DNA from: Sciurus carolinensis | Lineage: Eukaryota; Chordata; Mammalia; Rodentia; Sciuridae | Assembly: GCF_902686445.1 (NCBI RefSeq) | Contig: NC_062218.1 | Coordinates: forward strand, 558,001 to 622,000 | Reading direction: 5' to 3' | Length of the DNA stretch: 64,000 nucleotides | Part shown: positions 24,601 through 36,600 of the stretch, piece by piece | How positions within the stretch are numbered: the stretch's first letter is position 1 | Layout of the letters: each line of letters opens with the position of its first letter | Notes under the pieces: generated by a model | Database searches by the model: none | What the model saw: only the letters and a program-made list of their open reading frames with translations | Told to the model about the DNA's origin: nothing | Made by a program: the position numbers and the translations under genes

Positions 24601-27600
24601 TGTCCTGTGTAGGACAGGGAGTGTGTCCTCCTGCTGTGTGTGTGTGTGTGTGTGAGTCTACCCAGCACCTGTGTCCTGTGTAGGACAGGGAGTGTGTCCT
24701 CCTGCTCTGTGTGTGTGTGTGTGTGTGAGTCTACCCAGCACCTGTGTCCTGTGTAGGACAGGGAGTGTGTCCTCCTGCTGTGTGTGTGTGTGTGTGTGTG
24801 AGTCTACCCAGCACCTGTGTCCTGTGTAGGACAGGGAGTGTGTCCTCCTGCTGTGTGTGTGTGTGTGTGTGAGTCTACCCAGCACCTGTGTCCTGTGTAG
24901 GACAGGGAGTGTGTCCTCCTGCTGTGTGTGTGTGTGTGTGAGTCTACCCAGCACCTGTGTCCTGTGTAGGACAGGGAGTGTGTCCTCCTGCTGTGTGTGT
25001 GTGTGTGGGTCTACCCAGCACCTGTGTCCTGTGTAGGACAGGGAGTGTGTCCTCCTGCTGTGTGTGTATGTGTGTGTGTGTGTGGGTCTACCCAGCACCT
25101 GTGTCCTGTGTAGGACAGGGAGTGTGTCCCCCTGCTGTGTGTGAGTGTGTGTGTGAGTCTACCCAGCACCTGTGTCCTGTGTAGGACAGGGAGTGTGTCC
25201 TCCTGCTGTGTGTGTGTGTGTGAGTCTACCCAGCTCCTGTGTCCTGTGTAGGACAGGGAGTGTGTCCCCCTGCTGTGTATGTATGTGTGTGTGTGTTAGT
25301 CTACCCAGCACCTGTGTCCTGTGTAGGACAGGGAGTGTGTCCTCCTGCTGTGTTTGTGTGTGTGTGAGTCTACCCAGCACCTGTGTCCTGTGTAGGACAG
25401 GGAGTGTGTCCTCCTGCTGTGTGTGTGTGTGTGTGTGTGAGTCTACCCAGCACCTGTTTCCTGTGTAGGACAGGGAGTGTGTCCTCCTGCTGTGTGTGTG
25501 TGTGTGAGTCTACCCAGCACCTGTGTCCTGTGTAGGACAGGGAGTGTGTCCTCCTGCTGTGTGTGTGTGTGTGTGTGAGTCTACCCAGCACCTGTGTCCT
25601 GTGTAGGACAGGGAGTGTGTCCTCCTGCTGTGTGTGTGTGTGTGTGTGAGTCTACCCAGCACCTGTGTCCTGTGTAGGACAGGGAGTGTGTCCTCCTGCT
25701 GTGTGTGTGTGTGTGTGAGTCTACCCAGCACCTGTGTCCTGTGTAGGACAGGGAGTGTGTCCTCCTGCTGTGTGTGTGTGTGTGTGTGTGTCTACCCAGC
25801 ACCTGTGTCCTGTGTAGGACAGGGAGTGTGTCCTCCTGCTGTGTGTGTGTGTGTGAGTCTACCCAGCACCTGTGTCCTGTGTAGGACAGGGAGTGTGTCC
25901 TCCTGCTGTGTGTGTGTGTGTGTGTGAGTCTACCCAGCACCTGTGTCCTGTGTAGGACAGGCAGTGTGTCCTCCTGCTGTGTGTGTGTGTGTGTGTGTGT
26001 GAGTCTACCCAGCACCTGTGTCCTGTGTAGGACAGGGAGTGTGTCCTCCTGCTGTGTGTGTGTGTGTGTGTGAGTCTACCCAGCACCTGTGTCCTGTGTA
26101 GGACAGGGAGTGTGTCCTCCTGCTGTGTGTGTGTGAGTGTGTGTGTGAGTCTACCCAGCACCTGTGTCCTGTGTAGGACAGGCAGTGTGTCCTCCTGCTG
26201 TGTGTGTGTGTGTGTGTGAGTCTACCCAGCACCTGTGTCCTGTATAGGACAGTCAGTGTGTCCTCCTGCTGTGTGTGTGTGTGTGAGTCTACCCAGCACC
26301 TGTGTCCTGTGTAGGACAGGGAGTGTGTCCTCCTGCTGTGTGTGTGTGTGTGAGTCTACCCAGCACCTGTGTCCTGTGTAGGACAGAGAGTGTGTCCTTC
26401 TGCTGTGTGTGTGTGTGTGTGAGTCTACCCAGCACCTGTGTCCTGTGTAGGACAGGGAGTGTGTCCTCCTGCTGTGTGTGTGTGAGTGAGTGTGTGAGTC
26501 TACCCAGCACCTGTGTCCTGTGTAGGACAGGGAGTGTGTCCTCCTGCTGTGTGTGTGTGTGTGTGTTTGAGTCTACCCAGCACCTGTGTCCTGTGTAGGA
26601 CAGGGAGTGTGTCCCCCTGCTGTGTGTGTGTGTGTGTGTGAGTCTACCCAGCACCTGTGTCCTGTGTAGGACAGGGAGTGTGTCCTCCTGCTGTGTGTGT
26701 GTGTGTGAGTCTACCCAGCACCTGTGTCCTGTGTAGGACAGGGAGTGTGTCCTCCTGCTGTGTGTGTGTGTGTGAGTCTACCCAGCACCTGTGTCCTGTG
26801 TAGGACAGGGAGTGTGTCCTCCTGCTGTGTGTGTGTGTGTGTGTGAGTCTACCCAGCACCTGTGTCCTGTGTAGGACAGGGAGTGTGTCCCCCTGCTGTG
26901 TGTGTGTGTGTGTGTGAGTCTACCCAGCACCTGTGTCCTGTGTAGGACAGGGAGTGTGTCCTCCTGCTGTGTGTGTGTGTGTGTGTGTGAGTCTACCCAG
27001 CACCTGTGTCCTGTGTAGGACAGGGAGTGTGTCCTCCTGCTGTGTGTGTGTGTGTGAGTCTACCCAGCACCTGTGTCCTGTGTAGGACAGGGAGTGTGTC
27101 CCCCTGCTGTGTGTGTGTGTGTGTGTGAGTCTACCCAGCACCTGTGTCCTGTGTAGGACAGGGAGTGTGTCCTCCTGCTGTGTGAGTGTGTGTGTGAGTC
27201 TACCCAGCACCTGTGTCCTGTGTAGGACAGTCAGTGTGTCCTCCTGCTGTGTGTGTGTGTGTGTGTGGGTCTACCCAGCACCTGTGTCCTGTGTAGGAAA
27301 GGCAGTGTCCTGCTCTGTCCATGCTGTGCACAGTGCCCCGTCCCCTGGGCTCTGAGCTGGACCTTTGGCCTGTCGCTGCAGCAGCATCCCTGGGGCGCCG
27401 GGCTGGCGAGGGCTCAGGAACCTTCCTGTGCACATGTATCCAGTGATGGGCGTCTTGACTCTGGCCGTCATGAGCTTCCGTCCTCTACAGTCTCTGGAAC
27501 TCTCTCTAGATGACCGTCCTGTCAGAGAGAGTGAGCGGAAGGCTTCCCGGCTGCATTTTGCTTCAGAGGACTCGCTGGACTCGAAGGAAGGCTGCCCCGC

Positions 27601-30600
27601 TGCCTTACCGGTTGGAAGGTATGGGCAGAGGGTTGGGGCGCCCGAGCGCTTCTCAGCTTGGGGCTGGACGCCCACTGGGTCACAGGCGTGCGGGGCGGGC
27701 TGCTGCACGTACTCTGTGCACGGCTGTGGGCGGTGGTTCAGGCTCCTTGAGCCCTCGTCCCTTTGCACTGCGGGTGGGAGGCCGCGGCTGTGGGCCGTGT
27801 GTCAGCGAGGGAGTGTCCAGCAGGCGCCCGCCGCGGCCACGTCTGCAGGCTCGGCCTCCTCTTCAGAATGCCCCGTCCTGACCGCTCCTCAGAGGCGTCC
27901 CTGCCCCTTCCTGTTGCCAGCCAGCCCTGCGGTGTGGACGGCTGCCCGTGTGCCGGGCGTGGCTCGGGTGGAGCGCGGGCCTGGTCTCTCCCTGCCCTTT
28001 CCCTCTGTCTTTGCTCTGTGTGCTCCTGTGAGAGCAGCAGCCCTTCAGCGCGCCGTGGCCCTGCCCTGCGGCATGCAGGGAGTTGTCACGCAGGCTCCGA
28101 CCCCAGAGCTGGCCAGCTGAGGTGGACAGGCTGCAGGCCAGAGACCCTGGCCCTACTGCTGGAGCAGGGGCTTGTGGGAGGGCCTCCTGGAAGCCGAGTG
28201 GCTCAGCCTTGGCTCACTCGGTGGAAGGGAGCCAGCGCCACCCAGCTCTCGCCTCACGTCTCAGGCACCTTCCCAGGAAGAGCCCTTGGAGCTGACCGCC
28301 TGCGTGATGGCGGGTCCCAGCCCTGGTGAGCAGAGCACTCCAGGTCGAGTCCTCTTTCAGTTCGTGGTGACTTGCCTGAGGCTGGCGCGTGCGGCACAGG
28401 CCACGTGGCTGGTGAGCAGTGACGTTTATTCCCCACAGGAGCTGAGGACTGAGCGAGGGGGGTTCGGGCACCCTCCCTGGGTTGCTCCTGTCGAGTTCTT
28501 GTGGTGGCTTCACGTGGTGCCGGAGAACCTCAGCCTTGTGACCTGGTGACCTACAGGCCCTGTCCCCTGACACCGTCCAGTTGGGGTTAGGGTTTCCGCA
28601 CACGGATTTGGGAGGGACCCAAATACTCAGTCTTTTGCAGTGAGCTTGTATCTGGAGCCGTTTTAGGGTGAGGCGTCAGAGAGCTCCCGTAGACTCCTGC
28701 TGCCGCATCCCGCGTCCCTTGTAACTGACGAGTCGGTATCCGTGTGTCTTCTCTTCGCGTTGGAGCTCTTGCGATTCTGACCAGGATATGTGTTGCGTGT
28801 CCACTCTCACAGAACCACCGACCATGCTAGAAATCTCCCGTGTTCCGCTGCTCGTTTTTCCTCCCTGCCCAGCATCTCTGCTCTCTTTTGTGTTTTTGTG
28901 ATGCCAGAGCTTGAACCCAGGGGCACTTAATCTCTGAGCCGCAGCCCCAGCCCTTCATTACTTTCTATCGGAGACAGGGTCTCGCTGGGTTGCTCAGACC
29001 TTGCTGCGTTGCTGAGCCGGCTGGAGCTCCCCACCCTCCCACCTCGGCCTCCTGAGCTGCTGGGACTCGACGTGGGCCGCAGGCCCGCTGGCCTCTGCTT
29101 TCTGCCGCCTGTGGTTCTCTCTGCTCCAGCGTGTCCTACGGCTGTGGGTGGTCTGCGTGTCCCTCGAACCTTCCTGTGTTGAAAGCCTGCGGTGCCTACG
29201 GCTGTGGGTGGTCTGCGTGTCCCTCGAGCCTTCCTGTGTTGAAAGCCTGCGGTGCCTACGGCTGTGGGTGGTCTGCGTGTCCCTCGAGCCTTCGTGTGTA
29301 GAAAGCCTGCGGTGCGGTGCAGTGTTGAGAGGTAGGGGCTTCCGAGGGGTGGGCCTCGAGGGAATCGCAGGTCGTCAGAGTGCTGGAGGGAGGTCGCTGG
29401 GGTCCCTCAGCTCTTAGGGAATGCGTTCCCTGAGAGCCGGACCCTGGGCTTGCGCTCTGGCGCCCCGTCTCACCACGTGACCGCTCTCCCTCCCACCCCC
29501 ACATGCTGCCATCACCTCAGCGGGGCAGAGCTAGGGGCTCACAGGGCCAGCCTCACGTCGGGCACCATCATGGTGCAGACGCTGAGCCCAAGAGCCTCTC
29601 TTCATGAAGCACCCAGCCTCGATACCTCATCCCAGCCACGGGGACTGAGCGAGAGCAGAAGCACCCAGCCTCGATACCTCATCCCAGCCACGGGGACTGA
29701 GCGAGAGCAGAAGCACCCGGCCTCGATACCTCATCCCAGCCACGGGGACTGAGCGAGAGCAGAAGCACCCGGCCTCGATACCTCATCCCAGCCACGGGGA
29801 CTGAGCGAGAGCAGAAGCACCCGGCCTCGATACCTCATCCCAGCCACGGGGACTGAGCGAGAGCAGAAGCACCCGGCCTCGATACCTCATCCCAGCCACG
29901 GGGACTGAGCGAGAGCAGAAGCACCCGGCCTCGATACCTCATCCCAGCCACGGGGACTGAGCGAGAGCAGAAGCTCCCGGCCTCGATACCTCATCCCAGC
30001 AACGGGCTGAACGAGAGCAGAATTCCATGGCAGCTGACCTTTGCAGACCATCTTTAACAGGCATTTCCCGTTTCTCTGTGTTTTTGTGTGAAGGTAGTTC
30101 ATTTCTTTGTATTATTGATGAACCACCGTATGGACGTACCACAGTTTCTCTTCACCTTCAAGACAATGACTGGGTGCTTCTAAGTTTTGGCAGTTGTGAG
30201 TAGAGCTACTCTGAACATCTGTGTGAGGTGTTTACATGGATGCAAGTTTTCAGTTCATTTGGATGCACACCTTGGAGCTTGGTGCTGCTGTGTGGTGGTG
30301 ATTCACCTCGGAGCTTGGTGCTGCTGTGTGGTGGTGGTGATTCAACTCGGAGCTTGGTGCTGCTGTGTGGTAGTGGTGCACACCTTGGAGCTTGGTGCTA
30401 CTGTGTGGTGGTGGTGATTCACTTCAGAGCTTGGTGCTGCTGTGTGGTGGTGATTCACTTCAGAGCTTGGTGCTGCTATGTGGTGGTGATTCACCTCGGA
30501 GCTTGGTGCTGCTGTGTGGTGGTGGTGATTCACCTTGGAGCTTGGTGCTGCTGTGTGGTAGTGGTGATTCACTTCAGAGCTTGGTGCTGCTGTGTGGTGG

Positions 30601-33600
30601 TGATTCACCTCGGAGCTTGGTGCTGCTGTGTGGTGGTGGTGATTCACCTTGGAGCTTGGTGCTGCTGTGTGGTGGTGGTGATTCACTTCAGAGCTTGGTG
30701 CTGCTGTGTGGTGGTGATTCACCTCGGAGCTTGGTGCTGCTGTGTGGTGGTGGTGATTCACCTTGGAGCTTGGTGCTGCTGTGTGGTGGTGGTGATTCAC
30801 CTTGGAGCTTGGTGCTGCTGTGTGGTGGTGGTGATTCACCTTGGAGCTTGGTGCTGCTGTGTGGTAGTGGTGATTCACTTCAGAGCTTGGTGCTGCTGTG
30901 TGGTGGTGATTCACCTCGGAGCTTGGTGCTGCTGTGTGGTGGTGGTGATTCACCTTGGAGCTTGGTGCTGTTGCGTGGTGGTGGTGATTCACTTCAGAGC
31001 TTGGTGCTGCTGTGTGGTGGTGATTCACCTCGGAGCTTGGTGCTGCTGTGTGGTGGTGGTGATTCACCTTGGAGCTTGGTGCTGCTGTGTGGTGGTGGTG
31101 ATTCACCTCAGAGCTTGGTGCTGCTGTGTGGTGGTGGTGATTCACCTTAGAGCTTGGTGCTGCTGTGTGGTGGTGGTGATTCACCTTAGAGCTTGGTGCT
31201 GCTGTGTGGTGGTGGTGCACACCTTGGAACTTGGTGCTGCTGTGTGGTGGTGGTGATTCACCTTGGAGCTTGGTGCTGCTGTGTGGTGGTGGTGGTGATT
31301 CACCTCGGAGCTTGGTGCTGCTGTGTGGTGGTGGTCCTTGGTTTTTAGGCAGCCGTCCCATAGTCTTCCAGGGTGGTGTGGGGCATTCCCTGCCCCATGT
31401 CCTTATAACTGCCTTTGGTGGTGTTAGTTGGGAACTGTGGCCATCCCATGGGTGTCGTGTGTTTTACCTCATTGTAACGCATGGTGTCCTGATGGTGAGT
31501 GACATGGAGCCTGTTTTCATACGCTTATTTGCCAGTGAGGTGTCTTCTTGGTGAGAAGTCTGTTCAGGTCTTTTGCCCATTTGTGATCAGGTTGTTCATT
31601 TTTTATTGAGTTTTAAGAGTTCATGTACATTTTTGGATGCCGTGCTTTGCTGGATCCGTGTTTCCTTGTATTTTCTTTTCTGTTTATGCAGTCTGCCACT
31701 GAGCTATAGCCCCAGCCCACAGAATATCTTCTCGCAGTTTGTGGGTTGCATTTCCTCCTCTGAACAGTCTTCCTGGAGCGGGAGTTTTAAATGTCAGCGA
31801 AGTCCAGCTCGTCAGCTTCCACAGGTGTACTTCCACGTGCACTTAGAGTCCCACAGAGCCAGGGCCGTGTTGTCTCCTGTGCCGTCTCCCAGGAGCTGTT
31901 TACAGCTTTTCTTTTCTGAGTAGGTCCCTGCTCATGCTGAGTGGAGTGTTGTGCAAGGTGTAAGGCCTGTGTCCAGGTTCACTTTTATAATGGACTTGGC
32001 CGTCCAGCAGTTTGTTTCCTTTCCTTTCTGCATTGAATTTCCTCAGCTTCTCTATCGAACGCCAGCGAGCAACAGGTGTGGGAGTGTGTCCTGGGCGCTC
32101 TGGTCCTGAGCGGTCCCCCTGCGTGCCCAGCTGCCTTCCACGGCCGCTTGGAGGTGGGCAGCTGCAGCCCGTCAGCCCTCTGTGGTCCTGAGGGCTGGGG
32201 AGAGCACGCACGCTTACTGGGTCACTACAGGTCCCAACCGACGGGGGAGACCGACGGGGGCGTGTGTGAGTCGAGGGACGGGAAGGGGCACTGCTCCCCA
32301 GGTGCTCACGTGTAGGGCTGTCCAGCCCCCTGAGCCCATTTTGGGTTCCTGCAAGAGCTTAGTGTCTCAGACCGAGTGGTCAGGTCCCGGTCACTGGCGT
32401 TCAGCTGAACCACCAGCCCTCCCTGCTGGAGTCCGGGGCCTGGTTCTCAGCCTGCCCAGGAACATGCCCTCCTGGGCGCCCGAGGCCCAGCCTTCACTCA
32501 GCTCTCGGGCATGTTGGAGACGCTGGTGTGCAGCAGTGGGGGGCTCGGCAGATGCTTCACAGGCACCCGCGGTGCCCTGTCCCAGCCCGCCTCCTGCAGT
32601 GCTCTTTGGACTCCTGCCTCCGGCCCTGTGTGACGCCGTCCTGCCTGGCATCCCAAAGCCTGCGAGGCCTGTGGCTGGTCTCTCTGCTCTGGAGGCTGGA
32701 CAGCCTCAGTCACCCGGTCCCCATCCTCTGGTGCAAGTGTGCCGCGAGGGTCCCCCACTCTGCACTGCAGGGGCTCCTTCAGGCACAGCCTGGCCCGTGC
32801 CGCATGCCCACTTAGCTTGACTCCTTGGCCCCTTGGTTCCTGAGACGCAGTCCTCGCCTTCCCTTCTCCGAGGTCGGGCGTGTGAACGCAGCACGGTCCC
32901 TGACTTGTGTTGGCTGGAGGGGCTGAGCTCTGGACTTCCTCCGGTGTGGCTTCTGTTGGTTTCTCTTTTCTCTGTATGGCCTCTGCCTTTTCATTTCTTT
33001 GAATCCCTTTTAATTGCTGTTGATTCTGTATATTTTCAGCGTTATAACCTGACAGCTCTGGAAATCAGATTCTTTGCTTCCCTGGATTTGATGTGCTTGT
33101 CAGTTAAGGTGGTCATTATTTGGGGACTTTTCTGAGCCGTCCTGTGATGTCCATTCTTTGCTGCTCCTGGCCCTTGAAGTCTGTTCTGTTCTTGTCAAGA
33201 GCTAGCGATTGGGCAGGGAGTCCCTTGCTGTCTGGAAGCAGAAAGTGAGCCGGTCTCTGGCCTGTGCTCTGGGCACGCTCTGTCCCTCAACCTGGCAGTG
33301 TGCACCACTGCGTGAGGCCTGCTTCCTGCTCAGCAGAGCTGCAAGGCAGGTGGGCACAGCAGGCATAGGGCCTTCTCGGGTTAGACGGTCCAGAAGGTCA
33401 GGCGTGCACACTGAGGCTGGCTTGGGCACCCAGGACAGTGGGCATGGTGGTGGTCCTGCAGCCGTAAGTTAGCTGAGAAATCCCCACCACCGAGCAGTGT
33501 CCAGTGGTCTCGGGTTGTGTGAGAGCACCTGACGTTCATTGTCGATGGAATGACGCCACATGGTGACACCTTTGCCAGCACGTCTCTTCCTCATTAAGCG

Positions 33601-36600
33601 GCACTTGCCGTGACTGCTGCTTTCAAAGTCCGGTGGACTTCTTGTCCCAGCTGCTTCCCCCAGGCTCTGTGCATTGTCTACTGCAGCTGCCCCGGGCGGC
33701 TTTGGTTGGCAGCAGCCGGGACTCAGCCTTGGGTGCTCCGCATTGCCCCGAGCAGCTCAGGCCTGGCTGAGTTGGGGAGCTGGTCATCAGGGTCGGGTCA
33801 GAAGAGCGGCTCCACCTTGCTCCCTGGGCACTGGGAAGGCACCTCGGTGTTCCCACTGCTGCTGTTGCTACTGCCCAGTGGTGAGCTGTGAACGGGTAGG
33901 GCGGGCAGGTCCCTGTTGTCCTGTGCAGACCAGCATCTTCCTGGAACAGCCCCCGCAGGGGCTCCTGCAGTCTTGCCCCATCTCCAGAGTTCCTCATCCC
34001 CACCCCCTTTTATGGAGAGGCAGAATTTGGAGTTCCTTTCTCTGCCTCCCCTCTGCTGACATCGCTGAGTACCCCTGTTTTAGGTTCTGATTTGCAGGTT
34101 GGGGTTCCTTTCTCTGCCTCCCCTCTGCTGACGTCGCTGAGTACACCTGTTTGGTTCTGATTTGCAGGTTGGGGTTCCTTTCTCTGCCTCCCCTCTGCTG
34201 ACGTCGCTGAGTACACCTGTTAGGTTCTGATTTGCAGGTTGGGGTTCCTTTCTCTGCCTCCCCTCTGCTGACGTCGCTGAGTACACCTGTTAGGTTCTGA
34301 TTTGCAGGTTGGGGTTCCTTTCTCTGCCTCCCCTCTGCTGACGTCGCTGAGTACACCTGTTAGGTTCTGATTTGCAGGTTGGGGTTCCTTTCTCTGCCTC
34401 CACTCTGCTGTCAGTGCTGAGTATACCTGTTTGGTTCTGATTTGCAGGTTGGGGTTCCTTTCTCTGCCTCCCCTCTGTTGACAGTGCTGAGTACACCTGT
34501 TAGGTTCTGATTTGCAGGTTGGGGTTCCTTTCTCTGCCTGCCCTCTGCTGACGTCACTGAGTACACCTGTTAGGTTCTGATTTGCAGGTTGGGGTTCCTT
34601 TCTCTGCCTGTCCTCTGCTGACGTCGCTGAGTACACCTGTTAGGTTGTGATTTACAGGAGTGTTTCAGATTCTTTTGTCTTCTGTGGTGACATGCACAGG
34701 AGGTAAAGGAGGCACTTCTTCCTCATGGCTGGGAGTAATGTATTCTAATCTACAAATATAAGTACTTTGCAGTTTTTATAGATTGACCTGTTTAAACACT
34801 GCAACATTTAATTGTAAAAGTTGCAAAAACCATAAGTGGAGGGAAGAACGGAAGTCTTCCCTGCCTTCCCCCTCCTGCGAGTGTGGCCAACAGCAGCGGC
34901 CTCCACTCTTCTCCGCACACACATGGCACATGGCTCTGTGTAAGACCACTAGCACGCATGTGGGCAGAACGTAGTCTAACCAACGTCGAGACGCAGCACC
35001 AGGCAGCGTGTGCTGGGCTGAGGTAAGGCAGGGTCGTCTGCGCCAGCATTCAGAACCACGGCTGGGGGCAAGCTGCATTTGGGGGCGTCTCACTGCAGAT
35101 GGCCAGCACCACTTGTCACCGCTACGTGCAAGACCGAGTTGTCACAGTTCAGAGTTAAGGGCCTGCTAGGTGATTTGGGCCCATCTCCCAGCCATCCAGA
35201 GGTGCCCATGGGGACACAAGAGACTGCTCTGGCTCAGACGCCAGGTGTCTGTAGGCAGACCCAGCCCAGGCCCCAGCTCCCTTTCTTTGGATCGTGCCCA
35301 TCCTAGAAACCAGGGTGGCGACGGCTACCTGTGGTGGACCAGGTGTCCCACGCTTGAACTGCCTCCTGCCCAGAGGATGCGCATGGGTTCATGTGGAGTG
35401 CTCCTTAAACCACCTGTGTTGGATGGAGGACTCCCCGAGAGGGTTCAGGCTGGCATGGTGTTGGCCTGTGCTGGCCTCCCCGTGGTCCTCCTGGGCGAGC
35501 CCCTCCTCCAGGTCCTGGGGTAGAGGGAAGTGAGCTGCTGTGCTGTGCACGCTGCTCTAGGAGCTGTGCAGACGTGCCTGCTCTGGTCCCCAGGCCAGTG
35601 ACGCTAACGAGAATGCTCTCCCTTGCAGAACACAGCGCTCTAGGGCCAGGTGTGCTGACCCCTCAGCCAGGAAGTGCTTGCCCATGGACGCAGACGACGA
35701 GGCTGTCCTGAACCTCATTGCTGAGTGCGAGTGGGACCTCAGCAACCCCCCTGGCAGCTTGAGCTCCAGTCAGAAGGAGTGCGAGGCCGACCTCCACCAC
35801 ACCCAAGGTGCGCTGTCTGCCAGCAGTGGAGGCCCAGCAGACCCAGAGGTCACTGGCTTCAGCCTCCTCAATCACGCTGTGTGTGAGAACAGCAGGGCTG
35901 GGCTGCTCGGTGCCGAGCGCTTGCCTTGCCTGCACGAGGTCCTGCGTTCCATTTCTAGCACCAAAAATACAGCAGCAAAACATTCACCTCTCCAGAAAGG
36001 ATCCTCACAAGTCTGTGCACTGCTGTGCCAGCTGTGCCGGGAGTCAGTGCAGAGCCCCGTCCTCACAAGTCTGTGCACTGCTGTGCCAGCTGTGCCAGGA
36101 GTCAGTGCAGAGCTCAGTCCTCACAAGTCTGTGCACTTCTGTGCCAGCTGTGCCGGGAGTCAGTGCAGAGCTCAGTCCTCACAAGTCTGTGCACTTCTGT
36201 GCCAACTGTGCCGTGAGTCGGTGCAGAGCCCAGTCCTCACAGGTCTGTGCACTACTGTGCCAGCTGTGCCAGGAGTCAGTGCAGAGCCCAGTCCTCACAA
36301 GTCTGTGCACTGCTGTGCCAGCTGTGCCAGGAGTCAGTGCAGAGCTCAGTCCTCACAAGTCTGTGCACTGCTGTGCCAGCTGTGCCAGGAGTCAGTGCAG
36401 AGTCCAGTCCTCACAAGTCTGTGCACTTCTGTGCCAGCTGTGCCGGGAGTCAGTGCAGAGCCCAGTCCTCACAAGTCTGTGCACTTCTGTGCCAGCTGTG
36501 CTGTGAGTCAGTGCAGAGCCCAGTCCTCACAAGTCTGTGCACTTCTGTGCCAGCTGTGCCAGGAGTCAGTGCAGAGCCCAGTCCTCACAAGTCTGTGCAC

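Larger units (their letters stand above)
30022..32110 (-). mobile_element. Old, GC-shifted L1 fragment, minus strand, split by a minisatellite
   Basis: The + strand follows the complement of an L1 ORF2 3' region piece by piece: 'tgatgaaccaccgtatgg' and 'ttttggcagttgtgagtagagctac' before the array, then 'taggcagccgtcccatagtcttccagggtggtg', 'ttttgcccatttgtgatcagg' and 'tcgcagtttgtgggttgc' after it. The order and spacing match L1. Divergence is high and many A/T positions have become G/C. The right limit is uncertain. An ID fragment sits inside at about 31690. Confidence 0.75.

Noticed and set aside
19339..27433. His/Thr-rich (minus) and Cys/Val-rich (plus) open frames
   Set aside because: Translations of (TG)n-containing tandem units; no splice structure, no start context and no family similarity.
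30228..31361. Long open frames of about 340 codons on both strands (His-rich minus, Cys/Val-rich plus)
   Set aside because: They arise from a repeat unit whose length is a multiple of three, lie inside a CEP72 intron and are open on both strands at once.
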